Of a stretch of DNA of 64,000 nucleotides, positions 53,498 to 63,718 are shown in pieces. The stretch's first letter is position 1; each line of letters starts with the position of its first letter. The stretch comes from Palleronia sp. THAF1 (lineage in GTDB: Bacteria > Pseudomonadota > Alphaproteobacteria > Rhodobacterales > Rhodobacteraceae). The notes under the pieces were generated by a model that saw only the letters and a program-made list of their open reading frames with translations, did not search any database and was not told the DNA's origin. The DNA lies in assembly GCF_009363795.1 (NCBI RefSeq), contig NZ_CP045420.1, positions 1,531,001 to 1,595,000 of the forward strand, read 5' to 3'. The position numbers were made by a program, and so were the translations under genes.

Positions 53498-54427
53498 CTA
53501 CGCCAACCGGTCAGAGATCAGCTTCTCCAGCTTCACATAGTCCGCATGGAACTTGCGGATGCCCTCGGCCAGCTTTTCGGTAGCCATCGCATCTTCGTTC
53601 ATCTCCCAGCGGAAGGTCGGCTCGTCGATGGCCTCTGCCGTGCCGCTGGCCGATCCGGCGGTCAGCGCGCGGGACAGATCGCCCTGATCCGCGTCCAGCT
53701 CGTCCAGCAGGTCCGGTGAGATCGTCAGCCGGTCGCAGCCCGCCAGCGCCTCGATCTGGCCCGCGTTGCGGAACGACGCGCCCATGACCACCGTGTCGAT
53801 ACCGTTCGATTTGTAGTGATCGTAGATCGCGCGCACCGACTTCACGCCCGGATCGTTGGCGGGCGCGTAGCCCTCGACGCCCTCGGCCGCCTTGTACCAA
53901 TCCGTGATCCGCCCCACGAACGGGGAGATCAGGAACGCCCCCGCATCCGCACAGGCCTTGGCCTGTGCCATGGAAAACAGCAGCGTCAGGTTGCAGTCGA
54001 TCCCGTCCTTCTGCAACCGTTCGGCGGCGCGGATGCCTTCCCAGGTAGAGGCCAGCTTGATCAGGATACGATCCTTCTCGACCCCGCGCGCCGCATAGGC
54101 GTCGATGATGGATTTCGCTTTGGCAACAGAGCCTTCCGTGTCGAAGCTCAACCGCGCGTCCACTTCCGTCGACACGCGTCCGGGCACGATCCCCGCCAGT
54201 TCCGCGCCGACGGCAACCGTCAGGCGCTGCGCGATTTCAGAGACGTCGCCGCCCTGACCCACCGCATCGCTCACGGCATCGGCGAAGTAATCCGACCCCA
54301 CGGCTTTAAGCACGATGGACGGATTCGTCGTGCAATCCTGCGGCTTCAGTCGGCGGACGGCGTCTACGTCGCCGGTATCGGCGACCACGACGGTCATATC
54401 GCGCAGTTGATCGAGCTTGCTGGTCAT
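53498..54427 (-). CDS. tal: Transaldolase (TalB type)
   Basis: Transfers a dihydroxyacetone unit in the pentose phosphate pathway. The 309-aa protein has [10 protein letters not shown] near the N-terminus and the Schiff-base lysine K124 in [12 protein letters not shown], with [19 protein letters not shown] and SPFVGRI following. Length fits the long TalB type. It is divergent from xylulokinase, which makes xylulose 5-phosphate for the same pathway; the two may be co-controlled. Confidence 0.96.
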   Translation of the reverse strand: MTSKLDQLRDMTVVVADTGDVDAVRRLKPQDCTTNPSIVLKAVGSDYFADAVSDAVGQGGDVSEIAQRLTVAVGAELAGIVPGRVSTEVDARLSFDTEGSVAKAKSIIDAYAARGVEKDRILIKLASTWEGIRAAERLQKDGIDCNLTLLFSMAQAKACADAGAFLISPFVGRITDWYKAAEGVEGYAPANDPGVKSVRAIYDHYKSNGIDTVVMGASFRNAGQIEALAGCDRLTISPDLLDELDADQGDLSRALTAGSASGTAEAIDEPTFRWEMNEDAMATEKLAEGIRKFHADYVKLEKLISDRLA

Positions 54428-54501
54428 GTCAGGGCCTCGGTTGTTAGCGTTCGACAGACAGGTAGAGTGAAACGCCTGCGCGGACCAGAGGGGGAAACGG
54501 C

Positions 54502-55926
54502 ATGTATCTGGGGATCGATCTGGGCACCTCTGGCCTGAAAGCGCTTTTGTGCGACGGCGCAGGCACGGTTCTTGCCGAGGCGCGCGCAGGCTACGACGCC
54601 GATGTTCCAGGCCCAGGCCTGTCCGAGCAAGACCCGCAGGTCTGGGCGCAGGCCATGCGATCTGCCGTGCGCGAACTCCGCGCCCGCGTGCCCGCCGTCA
54701 CGATTGATCTGCGCTGCATCGGCCTGTCAGGCCAGATGCACGGCCTGCTGGCGCTGGGTGCCGACGATGCCCCCCTACGTCCCGCGATCCTGTGGAACGA
54801 CTCACGCGGGGCAGACTGGTCGGCTAACGCTCCGACTGAAACGCTGGCGATCACAGGCGTCGGCCCCATGCCATCGTTCACCGCAGCCAAACTGCGCTGG
54901 CTGCGCTACGCGGAACCGCTGACACATCGCAACATCGCGCGCATCGTCCTGCCCAAGGATTGGCTGCGCCTCTGGATGACGGGCGAGTGGGCGACCGACC
55001 CGTCCGACGCCGCAGGCACTCAGCTTTATGATCAGGGCGCGGGCGCGTGGTCCAAGACGATGGCGCAGGCCGTCGACCTCAATCCCGACGCCCTTCCCCC
55101 CATCATCGCCTCCGACACCATCGCCGGACAACTTCGGCCAGAGATCGCCCGCGACCTTGGTTTGCCGGTCGTGCCCGTCGTTACCGGTGGCGCGGACACA
55201 CCCGTTGGCGCGCTCGCGGTCGGCTGCACAGGGCCGGAACACGCGATGATCTCGCTGGGCACGGGTGCGCTGGTGATCGCAGGGGCGGACAGCTACACCG
55301 CCCCCCCGGTGCCCAGCGTCCACCACTTCGCCCATGCCCTGCCCGACCGCTTCTACCGCATGGGCGCTCTGCTGAACGCGGGCTCTGCGCTGGACTGGGT
55401 CGGGCGGGTGACGGGGCAGACCGCCGCCGCGCTGATCGGCACGGTGGACACGCGCGGCTGGACCGGCCCCGGCGCGGTTCTGGCGTTGCCGTACCTTGAC
55501 GGAACCCGAACGCCGCAAGGCGACGGTGCCGCCCGCGCCGCGCTGACCGGCATCGGACGAGACACCGGCCCCACCGATATCATGGCCGCGATGATGGAGG
55601 GCGTGGCCCTCGCACTCGCCGACGCCGTCGACGCACTGGAAACCACCGCACCTGTCGCGACGCCGGTCGTCATCGGCGGCGGCACGCGGTCCACCGCATG
55701 GATGTCGATGCTGGCGACCATCCTTGGCCGCCCCGTCGAGATCGGAGCGTCCCACGGATCGGCCATGGGCGCGGTGCGGCTGGCGATGCTGAGCGACGGG
55801 GTGGACGCCGCGAAGGTGCTGATCCGCCCCGAAACGCGCACCATCGCGCCGCTGCCCGGATCAACAGACCGCATCGCAGAGGCGCGGGCGCGCTTCGCCG
55901 CAGCCTGGCCTTCGGCGCGGGCCTAG
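54502..55926 (+). CDS. xylB: Xylulokinase
   Basis: Phosphorylates D-xylulose. The 474-aa FGGY kinase begins [19 protein letters not shown], has the substrate segment GQMHGLL, the catalytic aspartate in [15 protein letters not shown], and the ATP-binding [35 protein letters not shown] precedes the ATG. No xylose isomerase or transporter is next to it. Other pentuloses are possible substrates in this family. Confidence 0.93.
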   Translation: MYLGIDLGTSGLKALLCDGAGTVLAEARAGYDADVPGPGLSEQDPQVWAQAMRSAVRELRARVPAVTIDLRCIGLSGQMHGLLALGADDAPLRPAILWNDSRGADWSANAPTETLAITGVGPMPSFTAAKLRWLRYAEPLTHRNIARIVLPKDWLRLWMTGEWATDPSDAAGTQLYDQGAGAWSKTMAQAVDLNPDALPPIIASDTIAGQLRPEIARDLGLPVVPVVTGGADTPVGALAVGCTGPEHAMISLGTGALVIAGADSYTAPPVPSVHHFAHALPDRFYRMGALLNAGSALDWVGRVTGQTAAALIGTVDTRGWTGPGAVLALPYLDGTRTPQGDGAARAALTGIGRDTGPTDIMAAMMEGVALALADAVDALETTAPVATPVVIGGGTRSTAWMSMLATILGRPVEIGASHGSAMGAVRLAMLSDGVDAAKVLIRPETRTIAPLPGSTDRIAEARARFAAAWPSARA

Positions 55927-56342
55927 GCGGCGAACACGCGATCCATGTCGCGGAAGCCCTTGATCTCTATGGGGTTCCCCGATGGGTCGCGGAAGAACAT
56001 CGTCCACTGCTCGCCCGGCTCACCCTGGAACCGCACCGACGGCGCCAGCACCCAATCGGTGCCCGCAGCCTGCAAACGATCCCGCAGAGCCTCCCATTCC
56101 GGCAAATGCAGCACCAAGCCGATATGCGGCATCGGCACCATGTGATCGCCGACCTTCCCGGTGTTCGTGGTCGCGAAGGGCGTGCCCAGATGCAGCGAAA
56201 GCTGGTGGCCGAAGAAGTCGAAATCCACCCAGGTCTCTGTGCTGCGCCCCTCTGCGCAGCCCAGCGTACCGCCGTAAAAGGCCCGCGCCGCGTCAAGATC
56301 GGTCACGTGGATCGCCAGATGAAAGGGTGTCAGCATCGCCAT
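55923..56342 (-). CDS. VOC-family (glyoxalase-like) protein
   Basis: A 139-aa protein with the vicinal oxygen chelate fold: FHLAIHVTDLDAARAFYGGTLG at the start, FDFFGHQLSLHLG and a C-terminal FFRDPSGNPIEIKGFRD with the metal-binding glutamate. Members are glyoxalases, dioxygenases or resistance proteins; the substrate is unknown. Its end overlaps the xylB stop on the other strand by four bases. Confidence 0.85.
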   Translation of the reverse strand: MAMLTPFHLAIHVTDLDAARAFYGGTLGCAEGRSTETWVDFDFFGHQLSLHLGTPFATTNTGKVGDHMVPMPHIGLVLHLPEWEALRDRLQAAGTDWVLAPSVRFQGEPGEQWTMFFRDPSGNPIEIKGFRDMDRVFAA

Positions 56343-56406
56343 TCCCGCGTTGTGTGCGCGCCGATCCTGCCCTAGCGTCCGCCGCGATTGAAGAGGAGAA
56401 CTTCAC

Positions 56407-57696
56407 ATGACCGACCGCACCCCCGGCTTCGACACGCTGCAAGTCCATGCAGGCGCCCGGCCCGACACCGCCACCGGCGCGCGCCAGACGCCGATCTACC
56501 AGACCACCGCCTACGTCTTCCGCGACGCCGAACACGCCGCCGCCCTCTTCAACCTGCAGGAAGTCGGCTACATCTACTCGCGCCTGACGAACCCCACCGT
56601 CGCCGTGCTGCAGGAACGCATCGCGACGCTGGAAGGCGGCGTGGGCGCGGTCTGCTGTTCTTCGGGCCACGCCGCGCAGATCATGGCGCTGTTCCCGCTG
56701 ATGCAGCCGGGGCGCAACATCGTCGCCTCGACGCGCCTGTACGGCGGCACGGTCACGCAGTTCACCCAGACTATCAAGCGCTTCGGCTGGTCCGCCAAGT
56801 TCGTCGACTTCGACGATCCGCAAGCCGTGGCCGACGCCATCGATGACGACACCCGCGCCATCTTCGGCGAGGTCATCGCCAACCCCGGCGGCTGGATCAT
56901 GGACATCGACTCTATCGCCAAGGTGGCCGACGATGCCGGCCTGCCGCTGATCGTCGACAACACGACCGCCACCCCCTACCTGCACCGCCCCATCGAACAC
57001 GGGGCCACGCTGGTCGTCCATTCCACCACGAAGTTCCTGACCGGCAACGGCACCGTCACCGGCGGCTGCGTCGTCGATTCGGGCAAGTTCGACTGGTCCG
57101 CCTCGGACAAGTTCCCATCGCTCTCCGCGCCCGAACCCGCCTACCACGGCCTGAAGTTCCATGAGACCTTCGGCCCGCTCGCCTTCACCTTCCACGGCAT
57201 CGCCATCGGCCTGCGTGATCTGGGTATGACGCTGAACCCGCAGTCTGCGCACTACACTTTGATGGGGATCGAGACGCTGTCCCTACGCATGGAGCGTCAC
57301 GTCGAGAACGCAGTGAAGGTCGCCAAGTGGCTGGAGCAGGACGACCGCGTCGACTATGTGACCTATGCGGGGCTGGAGTCGTCGCCCTACAACGATCTGG
57401 CGAAAAAGGTCTGCCCCAAGGGCGCCGGCAGCCTGTTCACCTTCGCGGTGAAGGGTGGGTACGACGCCTGCATCAAGCTGATCGACGCCGTCGAAATCTT
57501 CAGCCACGTCGCCAACCTCGGCGACACGCGCAGCCTGATCATCCACTCGGCCAGCACCACGCACCGCCAGTTGGAAGAGAACCAGCAGCGCGCCGCAGGG
57601 GCCGACCCGGAAGTCGTGCGCGTCTCCATCGGGATCGAGAACGCCGAAGACCTGATCGCCGATCTGGACCAAGCGCTGACCAAAGCCACGGCCTGA
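56407..57696 (+). CDS. metY: O-acetylhomoserine sulfhydrylase
   Basis: Makes homocysteine from O-acetylhomoserine and sulfide, with PLP. The 429-aa protein has the Cys/Met metabolism signature, with the PLP lysine in VVHSTTKFLTGNGTVTGG, TNPTVAVLQERIATLEGG near the N-terminus and NLGDTRSLIIHSASTTH near the end, typical of MetY. AGGAGAAC precedes the ATG. A bidirectional terminator follows. Confidence 0.95.
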   Translation: MTDRTPGFDTLQVHAGARPDTATGARQTPIYQTTAYVFRDAEHAAALFNLQEVGYIYSRLTNPTVAVLQERIATLEGGVGAVCCSSGHAAQIMALFPLMQPGRNIVASTRLYGGTVTQFTQTIKRFGWSAKFVDFDDPQAVADAIDDDTRAIFGEVIANPGGWIMDIDSIAKVADDAGLPLIVDNTTATPYLHRPIEHGATLVVHSTTKFLTGNGTVTGGCVVDSGKFDWSASDKFPSLSAPEPAYHGLKFHETFGPLAFTFHGIAIGLRDLGMTLNPQSAHYTLMGIETLSLRMERHVENAVKVAKWLEQDDRVDYVTYAGLESSPYNDLAKKVCPKGAGSLFTFAVKGGYDACIKLIDAVEIFSHVANLGDTRSLIIHSASTTHRQLEENQQRAAGADPEVVRVSIGIENAEDLIADLDQALTKATA

Positions 57697-57702
57697 ACGA
57701 AG

Positions 57703-57729
57703 CGCGCCCCGGACACCCTCCGGGGCGCG
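57703..57729. terminator. Hairpin between metY and the SIMPL gene
   Basis: CGCGCCCCGG (57703-57712) pairs perfectly with CCGGGGCGCG (57720-57729). It lies between two convergent genes and can end both, though neither side has a strong T run. Confidence 0.6.
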
Positions 57730-57750
57730 ACATTAGCTTCTCCGGCTAAT

Positions 57751-58443
57751 CTACTGTTCTTCGATCTCATAAACGACGGACACACTGGCCTGCACGTCCA
57801 GCGACCCCCGCGCCACCGGCACGTCTGACGCCATCCGCGCCTCCATCATCTGCGGGCGTGGCGACATCTGGGCGCCGCCTTCGCGCAGTTCAACGATCGC
57901 CCCCAGACCGACTCCGGCAGCCCCCGACATCAGCGCCGCCTTGCGCGCAGCATCGGCAACCGCCGCAGCCAAAGCGGCATCCTCCGCCGCTTGTGGATCG
58001 GAAAGCTCCCAGCTTAGACCGTCGAACGTATTGCCGCCCGCCGAAACCGCGCGCGACAGCACAGCCCCCAGACCGTCCAATTCCCGCACCGTCACGGTCA
58101 AAGACGATTCGGCGCGATAGCCGGTGATGCGCGGCCCCTCATCCGTCTGCACCTGTGACCGATCCGCGTAGACAGGCCGCAGCGACAGGGTGCCGGTCTG
58201 AATGTCCCGCGCTTCGATCCCATCGTCGATCAGCCCGACCAGCACGGGGGCCAGCGCGTCGGACATGCCGCTGACCGCCGCATCCGGCGTGTTTCCATCG
58301 GCCACCACGCCCATGCGCACGACGGCCACATCAGGCTCGACCGAAACTACTCCCTCGCCCATCACGGCAAGCCGCCCATCCTGCGCAGAAGCCGCGCCTG
58401 CCAGACCAACCATCAGAGCCGCTGAAACCATTAGCATCCGCAT
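57751..58443 (-). CDS. SIMPL (DUF541) domain periplasmic protein
   Basis: A 230-aa exported protein with a signal peptide (LMVSAALMVGLAGAASAQ) and the SIMPL pattern: GEGVVSVEPDVAVVRMGVVADG, then a long middle part with GYRAESSLTVTVRELDGLGAVL and AVADAARKAALMSGAAGVGLG. Relatives are linked to oxidative stress or membrane stress; the mechanism is not known. ATG 58443 follows AAGGA by eight bases; the longer frame to 58506 adds a non-signal segment. Confidence 0.87.
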   Translation of the reverse strand: MRMLMVSAALMVGLAGAASAQDGRLAVMGEGVVSVEPDVAVVRMGVVADGNTPDAAVSGMSDALAPVLVGLIDDGIEARDIQTGTLSLRPVYADRSQVQTDEGPRITGYRAESSLTVTVRELDGLGAVLSRAVSAGGNTFDGLSWELSDPQAAEDAALAAAVADAARKAALMSGAAGVGLGAIVELREGGAQMSPRPQMMEARMASDVPVARGSLDVQASVSVVYEIEEQ

Positions 58444-58578
58444 TTGTCGTCCTTTCGCTATGCTCCACGGCAACCTAGCCGGGCGCGAATTTCTTTCCAT
58501 GCGCAAGAACCTGCGTTACAGCGGTCAAAACGGGCGCCGACGGGTGGCCCTTTACCGGCTATGTGCTAGACCAGAACC

Positions 58579-61500
58579 ATGAAAAACGAATACGCGCTGG
58601 ATTTCGCGCCCGATCGCGTGACCCTCCTGTCGGGGACAGGAAAGAAGCAGACATCGCTGGGCGAGGTCGCATTTGACGACCCGCATTTCGGCACCCGGCT
58701 GGAGGACCTGCGCAAGGAGGTCGAGGCAGACGGCGACGCGCCCCTGTCACCCACCCTGCTGATCCCCCACTCCGAGGTGCTGTTCCACTCGATGAAAGTG
58801 GACGAAGGCAGCGACGACGAGGCCCGTGCCAAGGCCGTCGCGGCGGAACTGGAGGGCATGACCCCCTACGCCGTCGAGGATCTGGTCTTCGACTGGAAGG
58901 CCACCAGTAAAACGCAAGTGCAGATCGCCGCCGTTGCCCGCGACACCTTGGACGAAGCCGACGATTTCGCGGCACAGCACGGTTTCGGCCCCGGGGGTTT
59001 CTCGACTCCCCCGAATTCCGACGCCTTCCGCGGTCAGCCCGATTTCGGACGCTCGGCCCGGCCGATGCCCGAACCTGTCGTGGTTCCAGAGCCGACGCCC
59101 GAGCCTGAAGCGGTGGCCCCTTCGGCCCCCGCATCCGAGGCCGTCGAAGGAGTTGTGGACGAAAAGACCGACAGCACTCTGTCAGAGACAGTCGAGGCCG
59201 CACCATCCAGCGAAAAGACCGGCGTCACACCGGAAAGCGCCGGTACGGACACTCCGGGCACTGCCGACCTGATCCCATCGGACCAAACCACGGAAGTTCC
59301 CGTCACCACGACCAAGGACGAAGTGGCGAAGCTGGCCACGAAAGCGACCGAAGCCAACGATACGGCACCAAACGATGCGCCGCAGGACACGGCCCCCTCT
59401 GAACCGGCCCCCGCGCAGACTACAGAACAGCTCAAGTCCACGCAGCCCCCGCCACCGCCCGGTGCGGCGAAAGGGTTCGCATCCCGCCGCGTGGCAGAGT
59501 CCGGCGGCAAAACACCATCCGGCCAAGACGCTTCCCGATTAACGGAAATCGCATCGCGCATCGCGATGCTGCCGGACGGCGGCGCGGGGCCGAAAGCGCC
59601 GCTGACGCCCGACACGGGCAAAACGTCGCCCAGCAAGTCAGCGCCCGTTCTCGCCGCCGCCACAGGCGCGGCCGCAACTGCTAGAACGGCGGCTCCACTT
59701 CGCGGCGCACCGGGTCCCGCGGCGCCCACTCCCACCGTGCGGCGCGTCGATCCCCCGCAAGACGGGGCGGCCCCGACCCCCGGCAGCGCGCGTCCCCGCC
59801 CGGCCCTGTCCGAAGCAGAGGCGCTGACCGTCTTCGGCATGCGCGAATCCCGCCGCTCGCCACTGGCCACCTTCCTGCCCGTCCTGATCGGACTGGCCGT
59901 CGCGATTGTTCTGGCTGTGCTGATCTGGTCGATCTTCTTCTTCCTGAACCCCTCCGAGCAGGACACCTCCGCGCTGGACGACACAGTGATCGCCGCCGAA
60001 CCAGCGCCCGACGCTGCAGTCTCGCCGCCTGCCCCAAGCGACATGGCCGACGTAATGCCGGACGCGATTCGTCCGCCCGGTCCCGAATCGGACTCTGTCG
60101 ATCAGATCCCGGACGCAGAGGGCGACACAGTGATCGCCGCCCTGCCGGAGGCGGAATTGCCGAACGAAGAGGCCCTCTCACCAGAGCCGGAAGAGACGCA
60201 GCCTCTCGTCATCGTTGAAGAGACCGTCCCGGAGGCGCCCGAAGCGGACACGCAAGAGACTGCGGAAGTCACGCCGGAAGATGAGCCTGAGCCAGAGATC
60301 GCCGCCCAGCCGGACCTTCCCGAACCGCTGCCCGACGATCCCCTGCGTCGGTCCGCCGATGCCCCTGAAGAAACGCGCTACGCTGCCACCGGCGTATCGA
60401 CCGCGATCCCCAACGCACCAGCAGCGCCGCAAACGACACCGGCGGACGTCGACGCGGCCCCGGTGTCAGACTCGACCGTCGAATTGCGAGAGGCGGTGCC
60501 CGCCCCCGCCGCACCCGATTTTGTCGCTTTCACGCCACCCGCTGCCCTGTTGCCGCCGCCCGCCGCCGACGCCCGCTTCGAATTCGGACCCGACGGCCGC
60601 ATCGTCGCCACACCCGAAGGCGCGCTGACCCCGCAAGGCGTGCGCATCACGGCGGGCCCCCCTGCCATTGAGCCACCATCCGCTCCGAACCGTCCCGAAC
60701 CGGCAGCCACGCCGCAGGTGGAAGTGGAAGAAGATCCGCAGCCCGAAGACGCGCCCGCCGACCAAGACGCAGAGGCGGTGACGATCACCGAACCCACGCC
60801 CCTGCCCGATGACGAACAGGGCCTGGAAATCCCGGTGACGGAAGGCGCGCCCGCCGCCACCCCCCCGGCCCGTCCCGCCGATGATCAGGCAGCACTGGCA
60901 GAAGACGACCCTGTCGAGGCAACGCGCGTGGCCCTTGGCGGCACCGCCCTGTCCGCTCTGGCCGACATCACGCCGCGCCCGCGTGCCGCCACGCTCGGCA
61001 CGGCTGAACCACTGGAACCGACTCAGGTCTCGCTGCTATCCCCCCGCGCCCGTCCCACCGATCTCACCGGTGAGCCGGAGGCCATCGAAGAGCCTGACGC
61101 CGAAGCCGCCGCCGAAACAGCTGCCGCCATCGAAGCAATCCTGCCGGAAGCGGTCGAAGAACCTAACCCAATCGTCGCCACCAGCCCCTACGCCGTTGCC
61201 AGTTCATTGCTTCCCGTCGGACGCCCACGCGGCTTCACCGACCGCATCGCCCAGCAGCGCGCCCAACGCCAGCAACAGCAGCAGCGTCAACAGGCAGAGC
61301 CGGTCCAAGTCGCCACCGCCGCCGCCGTGGTCACACCGCGCAACCCGACCCAAGGCTCTGTCGCCTCGCGCGCCACAGAACCGAACAAGATCCGCCTGAA
61401 CGACGTGAACCTGATCGGCGTCTACGGCACCAGTTCCAATCGCCGCGCCTTGGTGCGCCTGCCGAACGGCCGCTTCGTCAAGGTGCGCGTCGGCGACACG

Positions 61501-61593
61501 GTAGACGGCGGACGGGTCAGCGCCATCGGCGCCGACGCGCTACGCTACGAAAAACGTGGGCGTTCCATGACTTTGACCATGCCCTCGGGGTAG
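58579..61593 (+). CDS. Large bitopic protein with PilM/GspL-like and GspC/PilP-like ends
   Basis: A 1004-aa protein of unusual design. The first 135 residues look like the beginning of a PilM/GspL-type actin-like domain (YALDFAPDRVTLLSG, PTLLIPHSEVLFHSMKV, AAELEGMTPYAVEDLVFDWK). A proline- and threonine-rich linker runs to about residue 428, followed by one membrane helix (LATFLPVLIGLAVAIVLAVL, about 430-453). Another 480 residues of Pro/Glu/Ala-rich spacer lead to a C-terminal domain of about 60 residues (LIGVYGTSSNRRALVRLPNG, FVKVRVGDTVDGGRVSAIG) that resembles the HR domain of GspC or PilP. So it could link a cytoplasmic motor to an envelope machine. No secretion or pilus genes lie next to it. 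The low-complexity linkers make the middle uninformative. Confidence 0.72.
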   Translation: MKNEYALDFAPDRVTLLSGTGKKQTSLGEVAFDDPHFGTRLEDLRKEVEADGDAPLSPTLLIPHSEVLFHSMKVDEGSDDEARAKAVAAELEGMTPYAVEDLVFDWKATSKTQVQIAAVARDTLDEADDFAAQHGFGPGGFSTPPNSDAFRGQPDFGRSARPMPEPVVVPEPTPEPEAVAPSAPASEAVEGVVDEKTDSTLSETVEAAPSSEKTGVTPESAGTDTPGTADLIPSDQTTEVPVTTTKDEVAKLATKATEANDTAPNDAPQDTAPSEPAPAQTTEQLKSTQPPPPPGAAKGFASRRVAESGGKTPSGQDASRLTEIASRIAMLPDGGAGPKAPLTPDTGKTSPSKSAPVLAAATGAAATARTAAPLRGAPGPAAPTPTVRRVDPPQDGAAPTPGSARPRPALSEAEALTVFGMRESRRSPLATFLPVLIGLAVAIVLAVLIWSIFFFLNPSEQDTSALDDTVIAAEPAPDAAVSPPAPSDMADVMPDAIRPPGPESDSVDQIPDAEGDTVIAALPEAELPNEEALSPEPEETQPLVIVEETVPEAPEADTQETAEVTPEDEPEPEIAAQPDLPEPLPDDPLRRSADAPEETRYAATGVSTAIPNAPAAPQTTPADVDAAPVSDSTVELREAVPAPAAPDFVAFTPPAALLPPPAADARFEFGPDGRIVATPEGALTPQGVRITAGPPAIEPPSAPNRPEPAATPQVEVEEDPQPEDAPADQDAEAVTITEPTPLPDDEQGLEIPVTEGAPAATPPARPADDQAALAEDDPVEATRVALGGTALSALADITPRPRAATLGTAEPLEPTQVSLLSPRARPTDLTGEPEAIEEPDAEAAAETAAAIEAILPEAVEEPNPIVATSPYAVASSLLPVGRPRGFTDRIAQQRAQRQQQQQRQQAEPVQVATAAAVVTPRNPTQGSVASRATEPNKIRLNDVNLIGVYGTSSNRRALVRLPNGRFVKVRVGDTVDGGRVSAIGADALRYEKRGRSMTLTMPSG

Positions 61594-61642
61594 GTTTACG
61601 GACACTCCGGGCTAGGTAGCGCGCCACACCGACAGCGACGGA

Positions 61643-63616
61643 ATGCCCATGGAATCCTTTCTCTTCCAAGCCCTGATCTATTTAGCCGCCGCCGTCATTT
61701 CGGTGCCCATTGCCGCGCGCTTCGGCATGGGATCGGTCTTGGGCTATCTTGCCGCCGGTATCCTGATCGGCCCGGTGTTCGGGCTTGTCGGGTCTGAAAC
61801 CGAAAGCCTGCAGCACTTCGCAGAGTTCGGCGTGGTGATGATGCTGTTCCTGATCGGGCTGGAACTGGAACCGCGTGCCCTGTGGAACATGCGCCACCGC
61901 CTTCTGGGCCTAGGCGGCGCGCAGGTGCTGGGCACCATGGTTCTGGTCGCGGGTGCCGCGATCCTGCTGGGCGAGCCAACCCGCGAGGCCATCGCCATCA
62001 GCATGGTGCTGGCCCTCTCCTCTACCGCCATCGTGCTGCAAACCCTGAACGAAAAGCAGCTGATGCAAACCGCCGGGGGGCGCTCCTCCTTCTCGGTGCT
62101 GCTGACGCAGGACATCGCCGTCATCCCGATGCTGGCCCTGCTGCCCCTGCTGGCAAGCGGCGCGCACAGCCCCAGCGGATACGACGACAGCCACGGCGGC
62201 AGTGAAACCGCGGCCGGCGCGGCGGACACCGCTGCCGCCAACGCCGAACGCGTATCCTCGATCATCGAAAACCTGCCCGGCTGGGGCATCACCCTGATGA
62301 CCATCGGTGCCATCGCGGCGATCATCATAGCCGGCATCTACGGCACACGCCCCATGTTCCGTTACATCCATCGCGCGCGTCTACGAGAGCTTTACACCGC
62401 ACTCGCGCTGCTGATCGTCATCTCAATCGCCTACGTGATGACATTGGTCGGCCTGTCCCCTGCCCTTGGCGCGTTCCTCGCAGGCGTGGTGCTGGCCAAC
62501 TCCGAATTCCGGCACGAGCTTGAGTCGGACATCGAGCCGTTCAAGGGCCTGCTTCTCGGCCTCTTCTTCATCACCGTCGGCGCGGGCATCTCCTTCCCGC
62601 GCTTCTTCGAGACTCCGTTCATCATCCTTGGCCTGACGCTGGGCCTGATGCTGGCAAAGGGCGCTGTTCTTTATACCCTTGCCCGCATCTTCAAGCTGCA
62701 CCGCCGGGATCGCTGGCTGTTCACCCTTGGCCTCGCCCAGGCCGGCGAATTCGGCTTCGTCCTCACCTCTTTCGCGCTGCAAACGGGTGTCCTAGGCTCG
62801 GAGATGAGCGAGCTTCTCCTGCTCATAGTCGCCATGTCGATGCTGCTGACGCCCCTGTTCTTCATCATCTGGGAGCAGATCACCAAGCGCATGGCCGAAA
62901 GCGACGGCGCCGCCGCGCATCCCCACGACGAGATCGACGAGCAGGCCCCCATCATCATCGCCGGTATCGGCCGCTTCGGACAGGTCTCGAACCGGATGCT
63001 GCAACTGGCGGGCTACGCCACCGTCGTGCTGGACGAGGATCTGGACACCATCCAACTGCTGCGCAAGTTCGGCTTCAAGGGCTACTTCGGCGACCCGACC
63101 CGCCCCGAACTGCTGCACGCCGCGGGCCTTGATACCGCCAGCACGCTGATGGCCACGATGGACGACCCCGACGCGGTCACGTCGCTGGTCAGCTACGCCC
63201 GCAAGGCCCGCCCCGACATCTTCATCGTCGCCCGCGCCTACGACCGCAACCACGTCTACCAGCTGTATCGTGCAGGTGCCGACAAGATCGTCCGCGAAGT
63301 CTTCGACAGTTCCTTGCGTGCAGGCCGCTACGTGCTGGAAAACAGCGGCCTGTCCGAACACGAGGCGTCCGAGCTGGAACGCGCCTTTTTCAAGATCGAC
63401 CGCTCCGCCCTGCGCGAACTGGCGGAACTGTGGAAACCCGGCGTGCCCATCTCGAAGAACGACGCCTACATGCAGCGCGCGCAAGAGCTGAACGCCGACC
63501 TCGAATCGGCCCTGTCCGCCAAATACGACGAACTCCGCGACCAGCGCGTGACGGGCGGGGATGACGACGACGATGAAGAAGAGGACGAGCCGGGCGGGAC
63601 CCAGCGGACTGCCTGA
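61643..63616 (+). CDS. Kef-type monovalent cation:proton antiporter (CPA2)
   Basis: A 657-aa inner-membrane antiporter with about twelve helices (from LFQALIYLAAAVISVPIAARF) and a C-terminal RCK/TrkA-N domain with the nucleotide motif IIIAGIGRFGQVSNRML. Family patterns include GLELEPRALWNMRHRLLGLGG, LSSTAIVLQTLNEKQLM and LAGVVLANSEFRHELESDIEPFKGL (shown in part). It exports K+ or Na+ in exchange for protons; glutathione gating as in KefC cannot be judged. The last 30 residues are strongly acidic (DDDDDEEEDE-like). ATG 61643 and 61649 are both usable. Confidence 0.9.
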   Translation: MPMESFLFQALIYLAAAVISVPIAARFGMGSVLGYLAAGILIGPVFGLVGSETESLQHFAEFGVVMMLFLIGLELEPRALWNMRHRLLGLGGAQVLGTMVLVAGAAILLGEPTREAIAISMVLALSSTAIVLQTLNEKQLMQTAGGRSSFSVLLTQDIAVIPMLALLPLLASGAHSPSGYDDSHGGSETAAGAADTAAANAERVSSIIENLPGWGITLMTIGAIAAIIIAGIYGTRPMFRYIHRARLRELYTALALLIVISIAYVMTLVGLSPALGAFLAGVVLANSEFRHELESDIEPFKGLLLGLFFITVGAGISFPRFFETPFIILGLTLGLMLAKGAVLYTLARIFKLHRRDRWLFTLGLAQAGEFGFVLTSFALQTGVLGSEMSELLLLIVAMSMLLTPLFFIIWEQITKRMAESDGAAAHPHDEIDEQAPIIIAGIGRFGQVSNRMLQLAGYATVVLDEDLDTIQLLRKFGFKGYFGDPTRPELLHAAGLDTASTLMATMDDPDAVTSLVSYARKARPDIFIVARAYDRNHVYQLYRAGADKIVREVFDSSLRAGRYVLENSGLSEHEASELERAFFKIDRSALRELAELWKPGVPISKNDAYMQRAQELNADLESALSAKYDELRDQRVTGGDDDDDEEEDEPGGTQRTA

Positions 63617-63662
63617 CGTCCGACATCGCCAGGGAACCGCGCTAACCTCTACCATAGCAACG

Positions 63663-63693
63663 AAAAAAGCCGCGCCCTTTCGGACGCGGCTTT
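63663..63693. terminator. Bidirectional terminator between the antiporter and carD
   Basis: AAAGCCGCG (63666-63674) pairs with CGCGGCTTT (63685-63693). An A run stands on its left, giving a T run for the minus-strand carD transcript, and TTTCT on its right serves the antiporter. Confidence 0.75.
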
Positions 63694-63718
63694 CTAACCT
63701 CAAACGACCCTACATTGA

